From positions 1 through 64,000 of the forward strand of contig CACIBF010000002.1 of assembly GCA_902584815.1 (NCBI GenBank): DNA of 64,000 bases, written 5' to 3'. Position numbers and translations under genes: made by a program. Below are positions 1 to 10,384 of the stretch, one piece after another; within the stretch, counting starts at the first letter, position 1; every line of letters begins with the position of its first letter. The notes beneath the pieces were generated by a model. That model was not told the DNA's origin and searched no databases. It was given only the letters and a program-made list of their open reading frames with translations. This DNA comes from an uncultured Pelagibacteraceae bacterium (lineage in GTDB: Bacteria; Pseudomonadota; Alphaproteobacteria; Pelagibacterales; AG-422-B15).

Positions 1-313
1 AAGCGAAGAAGATGCAATAAGAGCCCAATTTATGCAGTGTTGGAGCATCCCAATTGGAATTCCATTTGATGATACGATGATTGTAAAAATTAAAATTTCT
101 CTCAATACAGATGGATCACTATTAGAGCCTCCTGAGGTGTTACAGCATGAACGCATGAATAAGCCTTCAGAAAAATATTTTAGAACACTTGCAGAAAGTG
201 CTTTACGAGCAGTTAGAAGATGTGATCCAATTAAAGCTCCTGATATAAATCGTTATGAAAGTTGGAAGAGGATACAGTTGAATTTTGATCCAAGGGAGAT
301 TTTAAGAGGATGA
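1..313 (+). CDS. tolA: TolA C-terminal domain (5'-truncated gene)
   Basis: The reading frame is open from base 2, so the gene starts outside the window and only about 103 C-terminal residues are seen. The stretch [17 protein letters not shown] followed by conserved beta-strand and helix segments resembles the periplasmic domain III of TolA, which contacts TolB and Pal and links the inner-membrane TolQR motor to the outer membrane. The ATG at 32 is internal to this domain and is not the start. The stop TGA overlaps the tolB start codon (ATGA), as expected for a coupled tol operon. Identification rests on weak sequence similarity plus strong context. Confidence 0.8.
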   Translation, partial: SEEDAIRAQFMQCWSIPIGIPFDDTMIVKIKISLNTDGSLLEPPEVLQHERMNKPSEKYFRTLAESALRAVRRCDPIKAPDINRYESWKRIQLNFDPREILRG

Positions 314-1638
314 TAAAAAAGACTATCCAAAAGATATTATTTTTCTATTTAGTTATTATCACTAATGCGTCAGCATTAATTGAAATTGATATCACTGAGG
401 GTAATAGAGAGCCGCTGCCCATAGCTGTTACCAACTTCTTCTATGCTGAAGATGCAATTAAAGATTTAGATCAAATTTCTATTGATGTAAGTAAAGTTAT
501 TTCAGCCGATCTTGAGAGAAGTGGTCTTTTTAAATCAATTGATCAACAAGCGTTTATTCAAAAGACAGCATCAATGCACATTAGACCGAGACATGAAGAC
601 TGGAGATTAATAAATGCTCAGGCATTAGTTACAGGTGAGCTTGAGATTGATAATGATAAACTCAGAGTAGAGTTTAGATTATGGGATACATTTGCGGAAA
701 AAGAAATTGAAGCATTGGTTTTAATTACCACAATAGATAATTGGAGAAGGATTAGTCACATGATAGCTGATAAGATCTATGAGAGGCTAACAGGTGAAGA
801 GGGCTATTTTGATACAAGAATTTTATATGTTTCTGAAAATGGTCCAAAAAATAATAGAATAAAAAAACTAGCCATCATGGATCAAGATAGTTTTAATCAC
901 AGATATTTAACGAGTGGAAAAGAGTTAGTATTAACGCCTAGATTTAATCCTGTTAAACAAGAGATAACTTATCTTTCGTATTTTAAAAATCTTCCAAGAG
1001 TATACCTACTTGATATTCAAACTGGTATACAGGAAGTAGTTGGTGATTTTCCCGGAATGACTTTTGCGCCACGCTTCTCGCCAGATGGTGAAAAAATAAT
1101 AATGAGTTTAGCAAGGGACGGTAATTCTGACATCTATGTCATGGATATTAAATCGAGGGTTGTTGAGAGATTGACTGATAATCCTGCAATAGATACTTCT
1201 CCTAGTTATTCTCCAGATGGGAAAAAAATAACGTTTAATTCGGATAGGGGTGGATCACAGCAAATTTATGTAATGGATAATAAAGGTAGAAATCAGACTA
1301 GAATTTCTCGTGAAACAGGAAATTATGCTACTCCCGTCTGGTCTCCAAGAGGAGATTTGATTGCATTTACAAAAAATTTTCAAGGTCGATATTTTATTGG
1401 AGTAATGAGGACTGATGGTACAGGTGAGAGGTTATTAACAGAAAATTGGTATCAAGAAGCACCTTCTTGGTCATCAAATGGGCGAGTTTTGATTTTTTAT
1501 CGAGAAACTAAGGCCGATGATACTGGTAAGGGGCATTCATCCTCACTTTGGTCTATTGATCTAACTGGCTTTAATGAGAGAAAGATTGAAACCCCTGAGG
1601 ATGCATCTGACCCATCATGGTCGAGACTTATTCAATAA
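310..1638 (+). CDS. tolB: Tol-Pal system periplasmic beta-propeller TolB
   Basis: The 442-residue product has the usual TolB length. An N-terminal hydrophobic signal peptide (about residues 1-22, ending near NASA) targets it to the periplasm. Residues about 25-160 form the TolB N-terminal domain. The C-terminal two thirds carry PD40/WD40-like propeller repeats such as [20 protein letters not shown] and [10 protein letters not shown]. TolB bridges TolA and Pal during envelope constriction. The start overlaps the tolA stop by four bases, implying translational coupling; pal follows after about 100 bases. Confidence 0.96.
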   Translation: MIKKTIQKILFFYLVIITNASALIEIDITEGNREPLPIAVTNFFYAEDAIKDLDQISIDVSKVISADLERSGLFKSIDQQAFIQKTASMHIRPRHEDWRLINAQALVTGELEIDNDKLRVEFRLWDTFAEKEIEALVLITTIDNWRRISHMIADKIYERLTGEEGYFDTRILYVSENGPKNNRIKKLAIMDQDSFNHRYLTSGKELVLTPRFNPVKQEITYLSYFKNLPRVYLLDIQTGIQEVVGDFPGMTFAPRFSPDGEKIIMSLARDGNSDIYVMDIKSRVVERLTDNPAIDTSPSYSPDGKKITFNSDRGGSQQIYVMDNKGRNQTRISRETGNYATPVWSPRGDLIAFTKNFQGRYFIGVMRTDGTGERLLTENWYQEAPSWSSNGRVLIFYRETKADDTGKGHSSSLWSIDLTGFNERKIETPEDASDPSWSRLIQ

Positions 1639-1741
1639 AAACCAAAAAAACCCATATTTTTAGTTGTATTTTTTCTAGACTTGAACATATTATGCAAATA
1701 CACTAAGTCAGCTGGGCTACAAAAAAAAACTGGGAGTTTTT

Positions 1742-2284
1742 ATGCAATTAACTATTCAATATTATAGAAATTTTATCACAATTATAGCAGCTACATTTAT
1801 ATTAGCAGCTTGTGCTACGACACCACCTGAGACATCATCGTCTGGTTCTTCTTCTTCTTCTTCTTCTTCTGCTTCATCATCAAGTTCAACTGTATCATTA
1901 GTTCAAGATGGAGTTTACGTTGGAGATGAAACAATTGAGATGCTTGCTGTTGATGTTCCTGATAGAGTGTTTTTTGCTTACGACAGTTATGCTCTTACAA
2001 GTGCTGCTCAATCTACATTGAGTAAGCAAGCAAAATGGTTAAAAGCAAACCCATCAGTAACTATTTCTGTTGAGGGTCATGCCGATGAGAGAGGAACAAG
2101 AGAATATAACCTAGCTCTTGGTGACAGAAGAGCTAATGCAGCAAAAGATTATTTGATGAGTCAAGGGATAAGTTCTAATAGAGTTACTACCATAAGCTAT
2201 GGAAAAGAAAGACCTGTAAAGAGTGGTTCTAATGACACAGCTTGGGCTCAAAATAGAAGATCAGTAACAGTTAGAACTAACTAA
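1742..2284 (+). CDS. pal: Peptidoglycan-associated outer-membrane lipoprotein Pal
   Basis: The 180-residue protein has a lipoprotein signal with lipobox LAAC near residues 20-24. A low-complexity serine linker (about residues 30-50) includes eight consecutive TCT codons at 1847-1870. The rest is an OmpA-like peptidoglycan-binding domain with the typical VEGHADERGTREYNLALGDRRA core. Pal anchors the outer membrane to peptidoglycan and binds TolB. A purine-rich GGGAG sits just before the ATG. The linker microsatellite is the only odd feature. Confidence 0.96.
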   Translation: MQLTIQYYRNFITIIAATFILAACATTPPETSSSGSSSSSSSSASSSSSTVSLVQDGVYVGDETIEMLAVDVPDRVFFAYDSYALTSAAQSTLSKQAKWLKANPSVTISVEGHADERGTREYNLALGDRRANAAKDYLMSQGISSNRVTTISYGKERPVKSGSNDTAWAQNRRSVTVRTN

Positions 2285-2314
2285 ACCAATATTCTTCATT
2301 TCAAAAAATAATTT

Positions 2315-2340
2315 AGGCCTTTTTTTAGACAAAAAGGCCT
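2315..2340 (+). terminator. Hairpin between pal and cpoB
   Basis: A perfect 10-bp inverted repeat (AGGCCTTTTT at 2315-2324 and AAAAAGGCCT at 2331-2340, 6-base loop) lies 30 bases after the pal stop. No T-run follows the right arm on the plus strand, so it may reduce read-through or stabilise the pal mRNA end rather than terminate fully. Confidence 0.5.
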
Positions 2341-2363
2341 GATTTATATATTGTACAAACAAT

Positions 2364-3371
2364 ATGCAATTTTTAAAAAATATTTTTTTAACTTTAACAT
2401 TCTTCTTTGTTTTTTCATTAACTACTTATGCGGAAAATATTGAAGATATAATTAGAAAGCTAAATGCCATAGAAAGTCGCCTAACTGTTTTAGAAAAAGC
2501 AACGTTTAATCAAACAACATCTGGTTTGAGTTCGACTTCAGGTAGTAATTACGACTCAATAATTACAAAACAATCAATTCAAATTACCGAAATTCAAAAT
2601 GAAATACAAAAACTCACTTCTCAATTAGAAGAAATTTTATTTTCCATGCAGACAACAATAAATACATTTAATACGTTTAAAGAAGATACAGAGTTTCGAT
2701 TTGATGATTATCAATCTAAACAGAATCAGGCAATTAGTGATTTGAGTAAAAATATTACAAGTGAAAGTGTCTTGAATGAAACTGATACTAATGATCTAGA
2801 ACCTAAGATACTTGGAACTATTCAACAAGATGAAGAAGGAGTGCAAAACTTAGCTTCCCAATTACCCCAGTCAGATGAAATTGATCAAAATGAAAAACAG
2901 GAAATTGTTAATACTATTGCTCAAGATAATTTAGTTAAATTAGAGGAAAATAATAATATTATTTCAATTTTGCCAGAGGGCGATGAAAGTGGACAGTACG
3001 AGTTTGCTATGAATCTTTTAAAGCAAGGTGATTATCAAACTGCTGAACAAGCATTTGTAGAATTTATCTCTATTGGAAAAAATGAGAATTTTTTGAGTAA
3101 TTCCAAATTTTGGTTAGGTGAAACATATTATGTAAGGGAAAATTATAAGGATGCTGCAAAATCTTATCTTACTTTATACCAAAGTTACCCAAATTCAAAC
3201 AAAGCGCCCAATGCTCTTTTAAAATTAGGAATTTCATTGATCAAAATGGATCAAAAAGAACAAGGGTGCAATACTTTCATCCAGTTAGAGCAAAACTATC
3301 CTACAGCAGACCAGGCTTTACTAGATAGAAATTTACTAGAGATAGAAAATAATGGCTGTGAAACTAGTTGA
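2364..3371 (+). CDS. cpoB: Cell division coordinator CpoB / YbgF (Tol-Pal associated TPR protein)
   Basis: The 335-residue product begins with a signal peptide ending near TYA. A coiled-coil-prone N-terminal region (about residues 25-120) follows, then an acidic low-complexity linker, then C-terminal tetratricopeptide repeats (about residues 205-330; YEFAMNLLKQGDYQTAEQAF, KFWLGETYYVRENYKDAAKSY). This matches YbgF/CpoB, which couples outer-membrane constriction by Tol-Pal with septal peptidoglycan synthesis. The linker is longer than in E. coli CpoB. Its 3' end overlaps tilS by 20 bases. Confidence 0.88.
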   Translation: MQFLKNIFLTLTFFFVFSLTTYAENIEDIIRKLNAIESRLTVLEKATFNQTTSGLSSTSGSNYDSIITKQSIQITEIQNEIQKLTSQLEEILFSMQTTINTFNTFKEDTEFRFDDYQSKQNQAISDLSKNITSESVLNETDTNDLEPKILGTIQQDEEGVQNLASQLPQSDEIDQNEKQEIVNTIAQDNLVKLEENNNIISILPEGDESGQYEFAMNLLKQGDYQTAEQAFVEFISIGKNENFLSNSKFWLGETYYVRENYKDAAKSYLTLYQSYPNSNKAPNALLKLGISLIKMDQKEQGCNTFIQLEQNYPTADQALLDRNLLEIENNGCETS

Positions 3372-4653
3372 GCCTAAGAATTATAGAAAAACTCCTGACA
3401 TCCTAGATTCTGATTTTGAAAATATTTTGTTCAATCTTGGAGTAAAAAAAGAATTTTGCATAGCTGCTTCAGGTGGTCCAGATAGCTTATGTTTAATTTT
3501 GTTAGCAAATAAATTTGCATTAAAAAACAATTATAAAATGTCTGTGCTTACTGTTGATCACCAATTAAGAAAAGAGAGTTCAGAAGAATCTATTTGGCTT
3601 AATAAAATTTTAAAAAGAATAAAGATTAAGCACTACATTTTAAAATGGAATGGAAAGAAACCTAAAAGTAATGTCATGGAAACCGCTAGATTAAAAAGAT
3701 ATGAGTTAATGACTAATAAATGCCTCAAACTTAATATTAAACATTTATTAACTGCCCACCATCTAGATGACCAGATTGAGAATTTCTTTATGAGACTCGT
3801 TAGAGGAAGTGGTCTCAAGGGTCTTTCTTCGATGTCTAAATCAGTAAAAATGAATGGAATAAAAGTAATAAGACCGTTATTAGAATATCAAAAAAAATCT
3901 CTCATTAAAGTTCTGGCTAATAACAAACAAAAGTATGTTCAAGATCCATCAAATGATAATTCTAAGTATGATAGAATTAGATATAGAAAGTTAATTGGGG
4001 GTTTAATTGATGAAGGTCTAAATAAGAATAGATTGAACAAATTAATTTTGAATCTTAATCAAGTTGATGATGCAATCAATTACTCAACTATAAACTCAAT
4101 TGATAAAACTATTTCTCAAAATAAATATGGAAATATTATAGTGGATAGAAAGATTTTTTTAAAATTACCTAAAGAACTACAATTTAGAGTTTTATTATTT
4201 GTACTTAATAACAATGAAAGTAAAAAAAAGAGAATCAAAAGCGAGTCAATTCTAATGTTGATAGATATATTAAATTCCTATGACTTTAAGAGACATACAC
4301 TTAATAAAAACTTATTTATAAACAAAAAACACAATATCTTGGTAGTCAAAGAAGCTGGCAGAATAAAGTCAAAAGAGCCTATTAAAAAAAAGAATTTCAT
4401 TTGGAGAGATATCTATAAGATTAATATTAAAACTCAATTAACAAGTGACTTGAAGATAGGATTTGCTGACGACTCTTTTGATAAAAAAAGTCACTTTAAG
4501 GAGGATAAAATACTTATAAAATCCATGCCAGCAATATGGAAGAAAGATAAGATTATTTCCATACCCTTTTTAGATAAGCGAAAGAAATTGATCGCAACTT
4601 GTACTCCCATTAAAATAAGTGAATTCAATGAGTACAAAATGATAAGTAATTGA
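3352..4653 (+). CDS. tilS: tRNA(Ile)-lysidine synthase TilS
   Basis: The protein (433 residues) carries the PP-loop ATPase motif SGGPDS near residues 40-45, followed by VDHQLR and the AHHLDDQIENFFMRL motif near residue 142. TilS converts C34 of tRNA-Ile2(CAU) to lysidine so that it reads AUA codons, which matters in an AT-rich genome. The C-terminal part is lysine-rich and diverged. The chosen ATG overlaps the end of cpoB by 20 bases. The order cpoB-tilS-ftsH is common in alphaproteobacteria. The stop is TGA. Confidence 0.93.
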   Translation: MAVKLVEPKNYRKTPDILDSDFENILFNLGVKKEFCIAASGGPDSLCLILLANKFALKNNYKMSVLTVDHQLRKESSEESIWLNKILKRIKIKHYILKWNGKKPKSNVMETARLKRYELMTNKCLKLNIKHLLTAHHLDDQIENFFMRLVRGSGLKGLSSMSKSVKMNGIKVIRPLLEYQKKSLIKVLANNKQKYVQDPSNDNSKYDRIRYRKLIGGLIDEGLNKNRLNKLILNLNQVDDAINYSTINSIDKTISQNKYGNIIVDRKIFLKLPKELQFRVLLFVLNNNESKKKRIKSESILMLIDILNSYDFKRHTLNKNLFINKKHNILVVKEAGRIKSKEPIKKKNFIWRDIYKINIKTQLTSDLKIGFADDSFDKKSHFKEDKILIKSMPAIWKKDKIISIPFLDKRKKLIATCTPIKISEFNEYKMISN

Positions 4654-4745
4654 ATATTAATAACTTTTTTTATTTGTCACTTAATACTTGTATGATCATA
4701 ATTAGTGATTATTTAATATGTAGTTAACAATTATTAATTCTATCT

Positions 4746-6665
4746 ATGAATCCTAAAAATGTTGCCTTATGGCTTTTTATTGCCTTTATCGCGTTCGGTC
4801 TTTTTAACCTTTTTGGTGGTCCCGGATCAGATAATTCAAGGAGTATAGAGCTTACCTATTCTCAATTTCTAGATGAAGTAGATGCTGGATCAATAACTGA
4901 TGTAGTAATTAAAGGTAAAGATATTACAGGCAAGTATTCAGATGGGCGTTCGTTTAAAACTTATGAACCTAATGACCCAACTTTAGTTGATCGTCTGAAT
5001 GAGAGAGGTGTAAATATATCAGCAGTTCCACTTGATGATGGGTATCCATCACTTTTAGGTATACTTATTTCATGGTTCCCAATGCTTTTACTAATTGGTG
5101 TATGGATCTTCTTTATGAGACAAATGCAAGGTGGTAAAGGTGGAGCAATGGGTTTTGGCCGTTCGAAAGCTAAACTTCTAACTGAAAATAAAAACAAAGT
5201 AAAATTTAATGATGTTGCTGGCATTGATGAAGCTAAAGAAGAGTTAGTCGAGATAGTAGATTTTTTAAAGGATCCACAAAAATTTCAAAAGCTTGGTGGA
5301 AGAATTCCAAAAGGTGCCTTATTAATCGGCCCCCCTGGAACAGGTAAAACTTTGCTAGCAAGAGCAATTGCAGGTGAGGCGGGCGTTCCATTCTTTACTA
5401 TATCTGGATCAGATTTTGTGGAAATGTTTGTAGGTGTTGGTGCATCTCGTGTTCGAGACATGTTTGAACAAGGGAGGAGACATGCACCATGCATCATATT
5501 TATTGATGAGATTGATGCAGTTGGAAGAAGTAGAGGCGCTGGTCTTGGAGGCGGAAATGATGAGAGAGAACAGACTTTAAATCAAATTTTAGTTGAGATG
5601 GATGGCTTTGATACGCAAGAAGGTATAATTCTTGTTGCTGCAACAAATAGACCAGATGTTTTAGATCCCGCTTTATTAAGGCCTGGTAGATTTGATAGAC
5701 AAGTTGTTGTTCCAAATCCTGATATCATTGGACGCGAGGCAATTTTGAAAGTTCACATGAAGAAAATTTCAGCTGCACCAGATGTTGATATAAGAACTAT
5801 TGCAAGGGGTACTCCAGGTTTTTCTGGTGCAGATCTTGCTAACATTGTTAATGAATCTGCTTTGTTGGCCGCTAGAAAAAACAAAAAAATAGTGACAATG
5901 ATTGATTTTGAAGAAGCTAAGGACAAAGTAATGATGGGAGCTGAGAGACGTTCATTAGTAATGTCGCAAGAAGAGAAGGAACTTACGGCTTATCATGAAG
6001 GTGGTCATGCAATAGTAGCAATAAATCAACCTGCTTCAGATCCAATTCATAAGGCGACTATAATACCAAGAGGAAGAGCTTTAGGTATGGTTATGAGACT
6101 GCCAGAAAGAGATCAACTATCACTTCCACGAGAAAAAATGTATGCAGATATTACAGTTGCCATGGGAGGCCGAGTTGCAGAAGAAATAATTTTTGGAGAG
6201 TCAAAAGTTACATCTGGAGCTTCTTCTGATATTGAGATGGCGACTAAAATGGCTAGAAATATGGTTACAAAATTTGGAATGAGTTCGAAACTAGGTCCAA
6301 TTCAATATGGAGAGAATGAAGAAGAGGTATTCTTAGGAAGATCTGTCCAAAAGCATCAGAATGTATCAGAAGAGACAGCAAAATTAATCGATAGTGAAAT
6401 TAGATTAATTGTCGACACTTGTTATGACAAAGCCAGATCTATTTTAGAAGATAAAATTGAAGATTTACATAAATTAGCAAAAGGTCTCATAGAGTATGAA
6501 ACTTTGAGTGGCGATGAAATATTATCGTTGATCAAAGATGGATCAATTAATCGTCCTGACCCTGAAGAAGAAATCAAAAACGCTGGCCCCTCTGTACCCA
6601 AGAGTGGTAAGACAGGCTTTAAGCCCAAGATTGTGCCAGATTTAAAGCCAAAACCTCAATCTTAG
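4746..6665 (+). CDS. ftsH: ATP-dependent zinc metalloprotease FtsH
   Basis: The 639-residue protein has two N-terminal transmembrane segments (about residues 5-22 and 102-122) around a small periplasmic domain. The AAA ATPase follows (Walker A GPPGTGKT near 195, Walker [11 protein letters not shown] near 250, second region of homology [20 protein letters not shown]). The protease domain carries the zinc motif HEGGH near residue 418. FtsH degrades misassembled membrane proteins and short-lived regulators such as sigma-32, whose gene lies in this same block. About 90 bases of intergenic DNA precede it and probably hold its promoter. Confidence 0.98.
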   Translation: MNPKNVALWLFIAFIAFGLFNLFGGPGSDNSRSIELTYSQFLDEVDAGSITDVVIKGKDITGKYSDGRSFKTYEPNDPTLVDRLNERGVNISAVPLDDGYPSLLGILISWFPMLLLIGVWIFFMRQMQGGKGGAMGFGRSKAKLLTENKNKVKFNDVAGIDEAKEELVEIVDFLKDPQKFQKLGGRIPKGALLIGPPGTGKTLLARAIAGEAGVPFFTISGSDFVEMFVGVGASRVRDMFEQGRRHAPCIIFIDEIDAVGRSRGAGLGGGNDEREQTLNQILVEMDGFDTQEGIILVAATNRPDVLDPALLRPGRFDRQVVVPNPDIIGREAILKVHMKKISAAPDVDIRTIARGTPGFSGADLANIVNESALLAARKNKKIVTMIDFEEAKDKVMMGAERRSLVMSQEEKELTAYHEGGHAIVAINQPASDPIHKATIIPRGRALGMVMRLPERDQLSLPREKMYADITVAMGGRVAEEIIFGESKVTSGASSDIEMATKMARNMVTKFGMSSKLGPIQYGENEEEVFLGRSVQKHQNVSEETAKLIDSEIRLIVDTCYDKARSILEDKIEDLHKLAKGLIEYETLSGDEILSLIKDGSINRPDPEEEIKNAGPSVPKSGKTGFKPKIVPDLKPKPQS

Positions 6666-6689
6666 ATACTTTGAAAATTTTCTGAGTGT

Positions 6690-7742
6690 TTGGATATGAA
6701 ACTTTATGTTCAACCTTTATTCTCAGACAATCATGCAGTCGGATCAATCACAAAGAAGTTAGGCTCCTCGGATCATTGCTTTTCGTCTATAAGAATTTTA
6801 TATAAAGAAAAAGGTTCTGTTAAAAGCCGAATTATAAATCTTAATGAACTTTTTAAACTCTCAAATACTGAGAGAGTAAAGATTTCAAAACAGATTAGAA
6901 ATATCGAAATCTCACGAAAAAACATTGCTGGCTTAAGTTTTAAAAAACCTTTGATAATGGGCATCCTAAATGTAACTCCAGACAGTTTTTCTGATGGTGG
7001 AATGTATACCTCAAAAAAGACGGCTCTGGAGCATGTCAAAAAAATGATAAAATCTGGAGCTGATTTAATTGATATAGGCGGCGAGTCAACAAGACCAGGC
7101 TCAGAAAGAGTCAAGATAGAAGAAGAGCTAAAAAGAATAATACCTGTTCTAAATAATATTTCTGATCTTAAAAATAAAGTTCCAATTTCTCTTGATACAA
7201 GAAAACCTGAAGTAATGAAGAAAGGTTTAAAAAAAGGAGTAGATATTATTAATGATGTATCGGGCTTAAGATATAGTAAAGATACAATTCCACTACTGAA
7301 AAAAACTAAATCTCCAATAATTATAATGCACTCAATAAGTACACCAAAACTTATGCAAAAAAAAATTAATTATAAAAATGTCTTAATAGACATTTATGAT
7401 TTTTTAGAAAAAAAAATTAATCAATGTGAGAAAAATAATATTGATCGTTCAAGGATCATTATTGATCCAGGAATTGGCTTTGGTAAAAATCTGAAACAAA
7501 ATTTGAATCTAATCAAAAACATATCTTTCTTTCATTCTCTAGGTGTAAGCATTCTTCTTGGGGCATCAAGAAAAACTTTCATTAGCAAGATTTCAATAAA
7601 TGCATTAGAAAATGAGAGGCTTGGTGGATCTATTTCCTCAGTTATATTTGCTTTAAATCAAGGTGTTCAAGTATTTAGAGTTCATGATGTCATAGAAACA
7701 AAACAAGCAGTTGACGTGTATAACAAAATTAAAAGTGCATAA
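6690..7742 (+). CDS. folP: Dihydropteroate synthase FolP with N-terminal extension
   Basis: The DHPS core is clear: MGILNVTPDSFSDGG (residues about 90-104), GGESTRPGS, SLDTRKP, NDVSGL, IIDPGIGFGKN and GASRKTFI. It condenses p-aminobenzoate with 6-hydroxymethyl-dihydropterin pyrophosphate in folate synthesis. At up to 350 residues it is about 70 longer than typical enzymes because of roughly 90 residues before the barrel. The start is uncertain: a TTG at 6690 or an ATG two codons later at 6696. The stop overlaps the glmM start (TAATG), implying coupling. Confidence 0.95.
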   Translation: MDMKLYVQPLFSDNHAVGSITKKLGSSDHCFSSIRILYKEKGSVKSRIINLNELFKLSNTERVKISKQIRNIEISRKNIAGLSFKKPLIMGILNVTPDSFSDGGMYTSKKTALEHVKKMIKSGADLIDIGGESTRPGSERVKIEEELKRIIPVLNNISDLKNKVPISLDTRKPEVMKKGLKKGVDIINDVSGLRYSKDTIPLLKKTKSPIIIMHSISTPKLMQKKINYKNVLIDIYDFLEKKINQCEKNNIDRSRIIIDPGIGFGKNLKQNLNLIKNISFFHSLGVSILLGASRKTFISKISINALENERLGGSISSVIFALNQGVQVFRVHDVIETKQAVDVYNKIKSA

Positions 7743-9082
7743 TGAAAAATCTTTTTGGAACTGATGGAATAAGAGATAGAGCAAATAGCTCAAAACTAAA
7801 TGGAAATACTCTTATGCTACTAGGAATGGCTCTTGGTGATTACTTTAGAGATGGTGATCATAGACATCGGGTGATCATAGGAAAAGATACCAGACTATCT
7901 GGCTATATGATTGAACAAGCTGTCACGGCTGGTTTACTATCTATGGGAATGGATGTATTTTTATTGGGCCCAATACCAACACCTGGTGTTTCTCTTGTAA
8001 CTAAATCAATGAGAGCTGATATTGGCATTATGATTACAGCATCTCATAACAAATTTCATGATAATGGATTAAAAATTTTTGATAAGTTTGGAAACAAATT
8101 GTCTGATCAAGTTGAAATGGAAATTGAGAGTTTGATGAATAAAGAAATTGAAAAAAAACTTGCTGAGCCAGAGCATATAGGAAGAGCTAAAAGACTTGAA
8201 GATGCAAATGCTCGTTATATCGAGTTTGTAAAGAATACATTTCCTAAAAGCAAGTCGTTAGAGGGCTTGAAAGTAGTGATTGATTGTGCGAATGGTGCAT
8301 CATATATATCTGCCCCAACCATATTGTATGAATTAGGAGCTGAGGTAGTAAAGATTGGTGTGAACCCTGATGGATTCAATATTAATAAAGAATGTGGATC
8401 AACCGATACTTCAATGTTAGTACACACCGTATTAAAAGAAAAAGCAGATATCGGATTTGCATTAGATGGTGATGGTGATCGTTTAATAGTTTGTGATGAG
8501 AATGGTAAAATTATTGATGGTGATCAAATACTGGGTCTCTTAGCAGTGTCAATGAAAGCAGAAAATAATCTTCGAGAAGATACAGTTGTTGCAACTGCTA
8601 TGTCGAACCTTGGTCTTGAGAAGAAGTTAATTGAACATTCTATAAAATTGATACGTACTTCAGTTGGAGATAGATACATTAAAGAAGAAATCCTGAACAA
8701 GAATTTAAGTTTAGGTGGAGAGCAATCAGGTCATATTATTATGAGAGATCATGGTTCATCTGGGGATGGGATGATTACAGCTTTAAAAATATTATCCATA
8801 TTGAAAGATAGTAAAGGAACATCAAGCCAGATATTAAATGTCTTTGAGGCAGTTCCCCAAAAACTTCTGAATTTTAATATCAGTGATAAGAAGGTCCTTG
8901 AAAAGAAAGAAACGAAAACTTTAATAGAGAGTTATAAACAAGAATTATCATCTGATGGAAGAATTTTTGAGAGAATGTCTGGAACAGAACCAGTTTTGAG
9001 GGTAATGATAGAATGTGATAACCCTGAAAAATTGGATCATATTGGAGAGCAGATATCATCTTATTTTTCAAAATTTAATTAG
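7742..9082 (+). CDS. glmM: Phosphoglucosamine mutase GlmM
   Basis: The 446-residue enzyme converts glucosamine-6-phosphate to glucosamine-1-phosphate, feeding UDP-GlcNAc for peptidoglycan and lipopolysaccharide. Family marks are the start FGTDGIRDRAN, the phosphoserine motif TASHNKFHDNG near residue 100, the metal loop DGDGDR near 242, the sugar loop GGEQSGH near 325 and the phosphate-binding RMSGTEPVLRVM near the end. It overlaps folP by one base; purA follows 15 bases later. Confidence 0.97.
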   Translation: MKNLFGTDGIRDRANSSKLNGNTLMLLGMALGDYFRDGDHRHRVIIGKDTRLSGYMIEQAVTAGLLSMGMDVFLLGPIPTPGVSLVTKSMRADIGIMITASHNKFHDNGLKIFDKFGNKLSDQVEMEIESLMNKEIEKKLAEPEHIGRAKRLEDANARYIEFVKNTFPKSKSLEGLKVVIDCANGASYISAPTILYELGAEVVKIGVNPDGFNINKECGSTDTSMLVHTVLKEKADIGFALDGDGDRLIVCDENGKIIDGDQILGLLAVSMKAENNLREDTVVATAMSNLGLEKKLIEHSIKLIRTSVGDRYIKEEILNKNLSLGGEQSGHIIMRDHGSSGDGMITALKILSILKDSKGTSSQILNVFEAVPQKLLNFNISDKKVLEKKETKTLIESYKQELSSDGRIFERMSGTEPVLRVMIECDNPEKLDHIGEQISSYFSKFN

Positions 9083-9097
9083 AAAGATATTTTTATC

Positions 9098-10384
9098 ATG
9101 ACTGGAGTTGTAGTCATTGGTTCTCAATGGGGAGATGAAGGAAAAGGCAAGATTGTTGATTGGCTATCAAGTCAAGCCGACGTTGTTATTCGATTTCAGG
9201 GAGGGCATAATGCAGGTCATACTCTGGTTATTGATGGTGAAACATATAAATTAAATATCTTACCTTCTGGAATCCTAAGAAGTGAAAAGAAATCAATTAT
9301 AGGTAATGGAGTTGTTCTTGATCTTAGTTCATTAATTAACGAAATAGATAAAATTACAGAGAGGGGCGTAAAAATATCTCCTGAGAATCTCTATATTTCA
9401 GATCGAGCAACAATCATATTACCTCTTCACCAGTACCTAGACGAATTAAGAGAAAATAATAATTTGATTAAAATTGGAACAACTAAAAGAGGTATTGGCC
9501 CAGCTTATGAAGACAAGGTGGCAAGAAGAGCTCTGCGTCTGTGTGATTTATTTGATAAGTCAAAATTATTTCATAAAGTTGAAATACTTTTGAACCATCA
9601 TAATGCTCTATTGAGAGGTTTTAATAAAAAGGAATATGATATAAATGAAGTTGTTGAAGATATATACAATTTAGGTCAGAAAGTTAAGCCATTCGCTAAA
9701 ACTATTAATGAACTATCAAATGAGATTGATAACGAAAATCAACATATTTTATTTGAAGGTGCTCAAGGTTTCTTGCTTGATATAGACCATGGAACATACC
9801 CTTATGTTACTTCTTCGAACGTTCATGCCAGTTACGCATCTATTGGTAGCGGTTTAAGTCCCAAGCTGATAAATCACATTCTAGGCATTACAAAAGCTTA
9901 TACAACAAGGGTTGGCAATGGTCCTTTTCCAACTGAACAAGATAATGAAATTGGCAATAAATTAGGTGAAATAGGACATGAGTTTGGGACTGTTACTGCT
10001 CGTAAGAGAAGATGTGGTTGGTTTGATGCAGTTTTAGTTAGGCAGGCATTGGTTCAGTCAGGTGTAACTGGAATTGCTCTAACTAAAATTGATGTTTTGG
10101 ATAGTTTTGATGAAATAAAAATATGTGTTGGATATAAACTTGGGAATCAAAAATTAGATTATTTTCCAAGCTCTGAGGATGATCAACTAAATGTAGAGCC
10201 AATATATGAGTCTTTTGAGGGCTGGAAATCTAAGACAACTGGAATTAATAGTTTTGAAGACCTACCTATTTTAGCGCAAAACTACATAAATCGCATAGTT
10301 GAGTTAACTGGAACAAAAATCGACCTTATTTCTACGAGCCCTAAAAGAGAAGATACGATTCTAATCAATAAATTATTTAATTAG
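9098..10384 (+). CDS. purA: Adenylosuccinate synthetase PurA
   Basis: The 428-residue protein opens with the nucleotide-binding motif GSQWGDEGKGKIVDWL and contains GGHNAGHT, TKRGIGPAYEDK, FEGAQGFLLDIDHGTYPYVTSS and the C-terminal GTKIDLISTSPKR. It makes adenylosuccinate from IMP, GTP and aspartate in AMP synthesis. It converges with rpoH, and the two genes share the four bases TTAG at their ends, leaving no room for a terminator between them. Confidence 0.98.
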   Translation: MTGVVVIGSQWGDEGKGKIVDWLSSQADVVIRFQGGHNAGHTLVIDGETYKLNILPSGILRSEKKSIIGNGVVLDLSSLINEIDKITERGVKISPENLYISDRATIILPLHQYLDELRENNNLIKIGTTKRGIGPAYEDKVARRALRLCDLFDKSKLFHKVEILLNHHNALLRGFNKKEYDINEVVEDIYNLGQKVKPFAKTINELSNEIDNENQHILFEGAQGFLLDIDHGTYPYVTSSNVHASYASIGSGLSPKLINHILGITKAYTTRVGNGPFPTEQDNEIGNKLGEIGHEFGTVTARKRRCGWFDAVLVRQALVQSGVTGIALTKIDVLDSFDEIKICVGYKLGNQKLDYFPSSEDDQLNVEPIYESFEGWKSKTTGINSFEDLPILAQNYINRIVELTGTKIDLISTSPKREDTILINKLFN

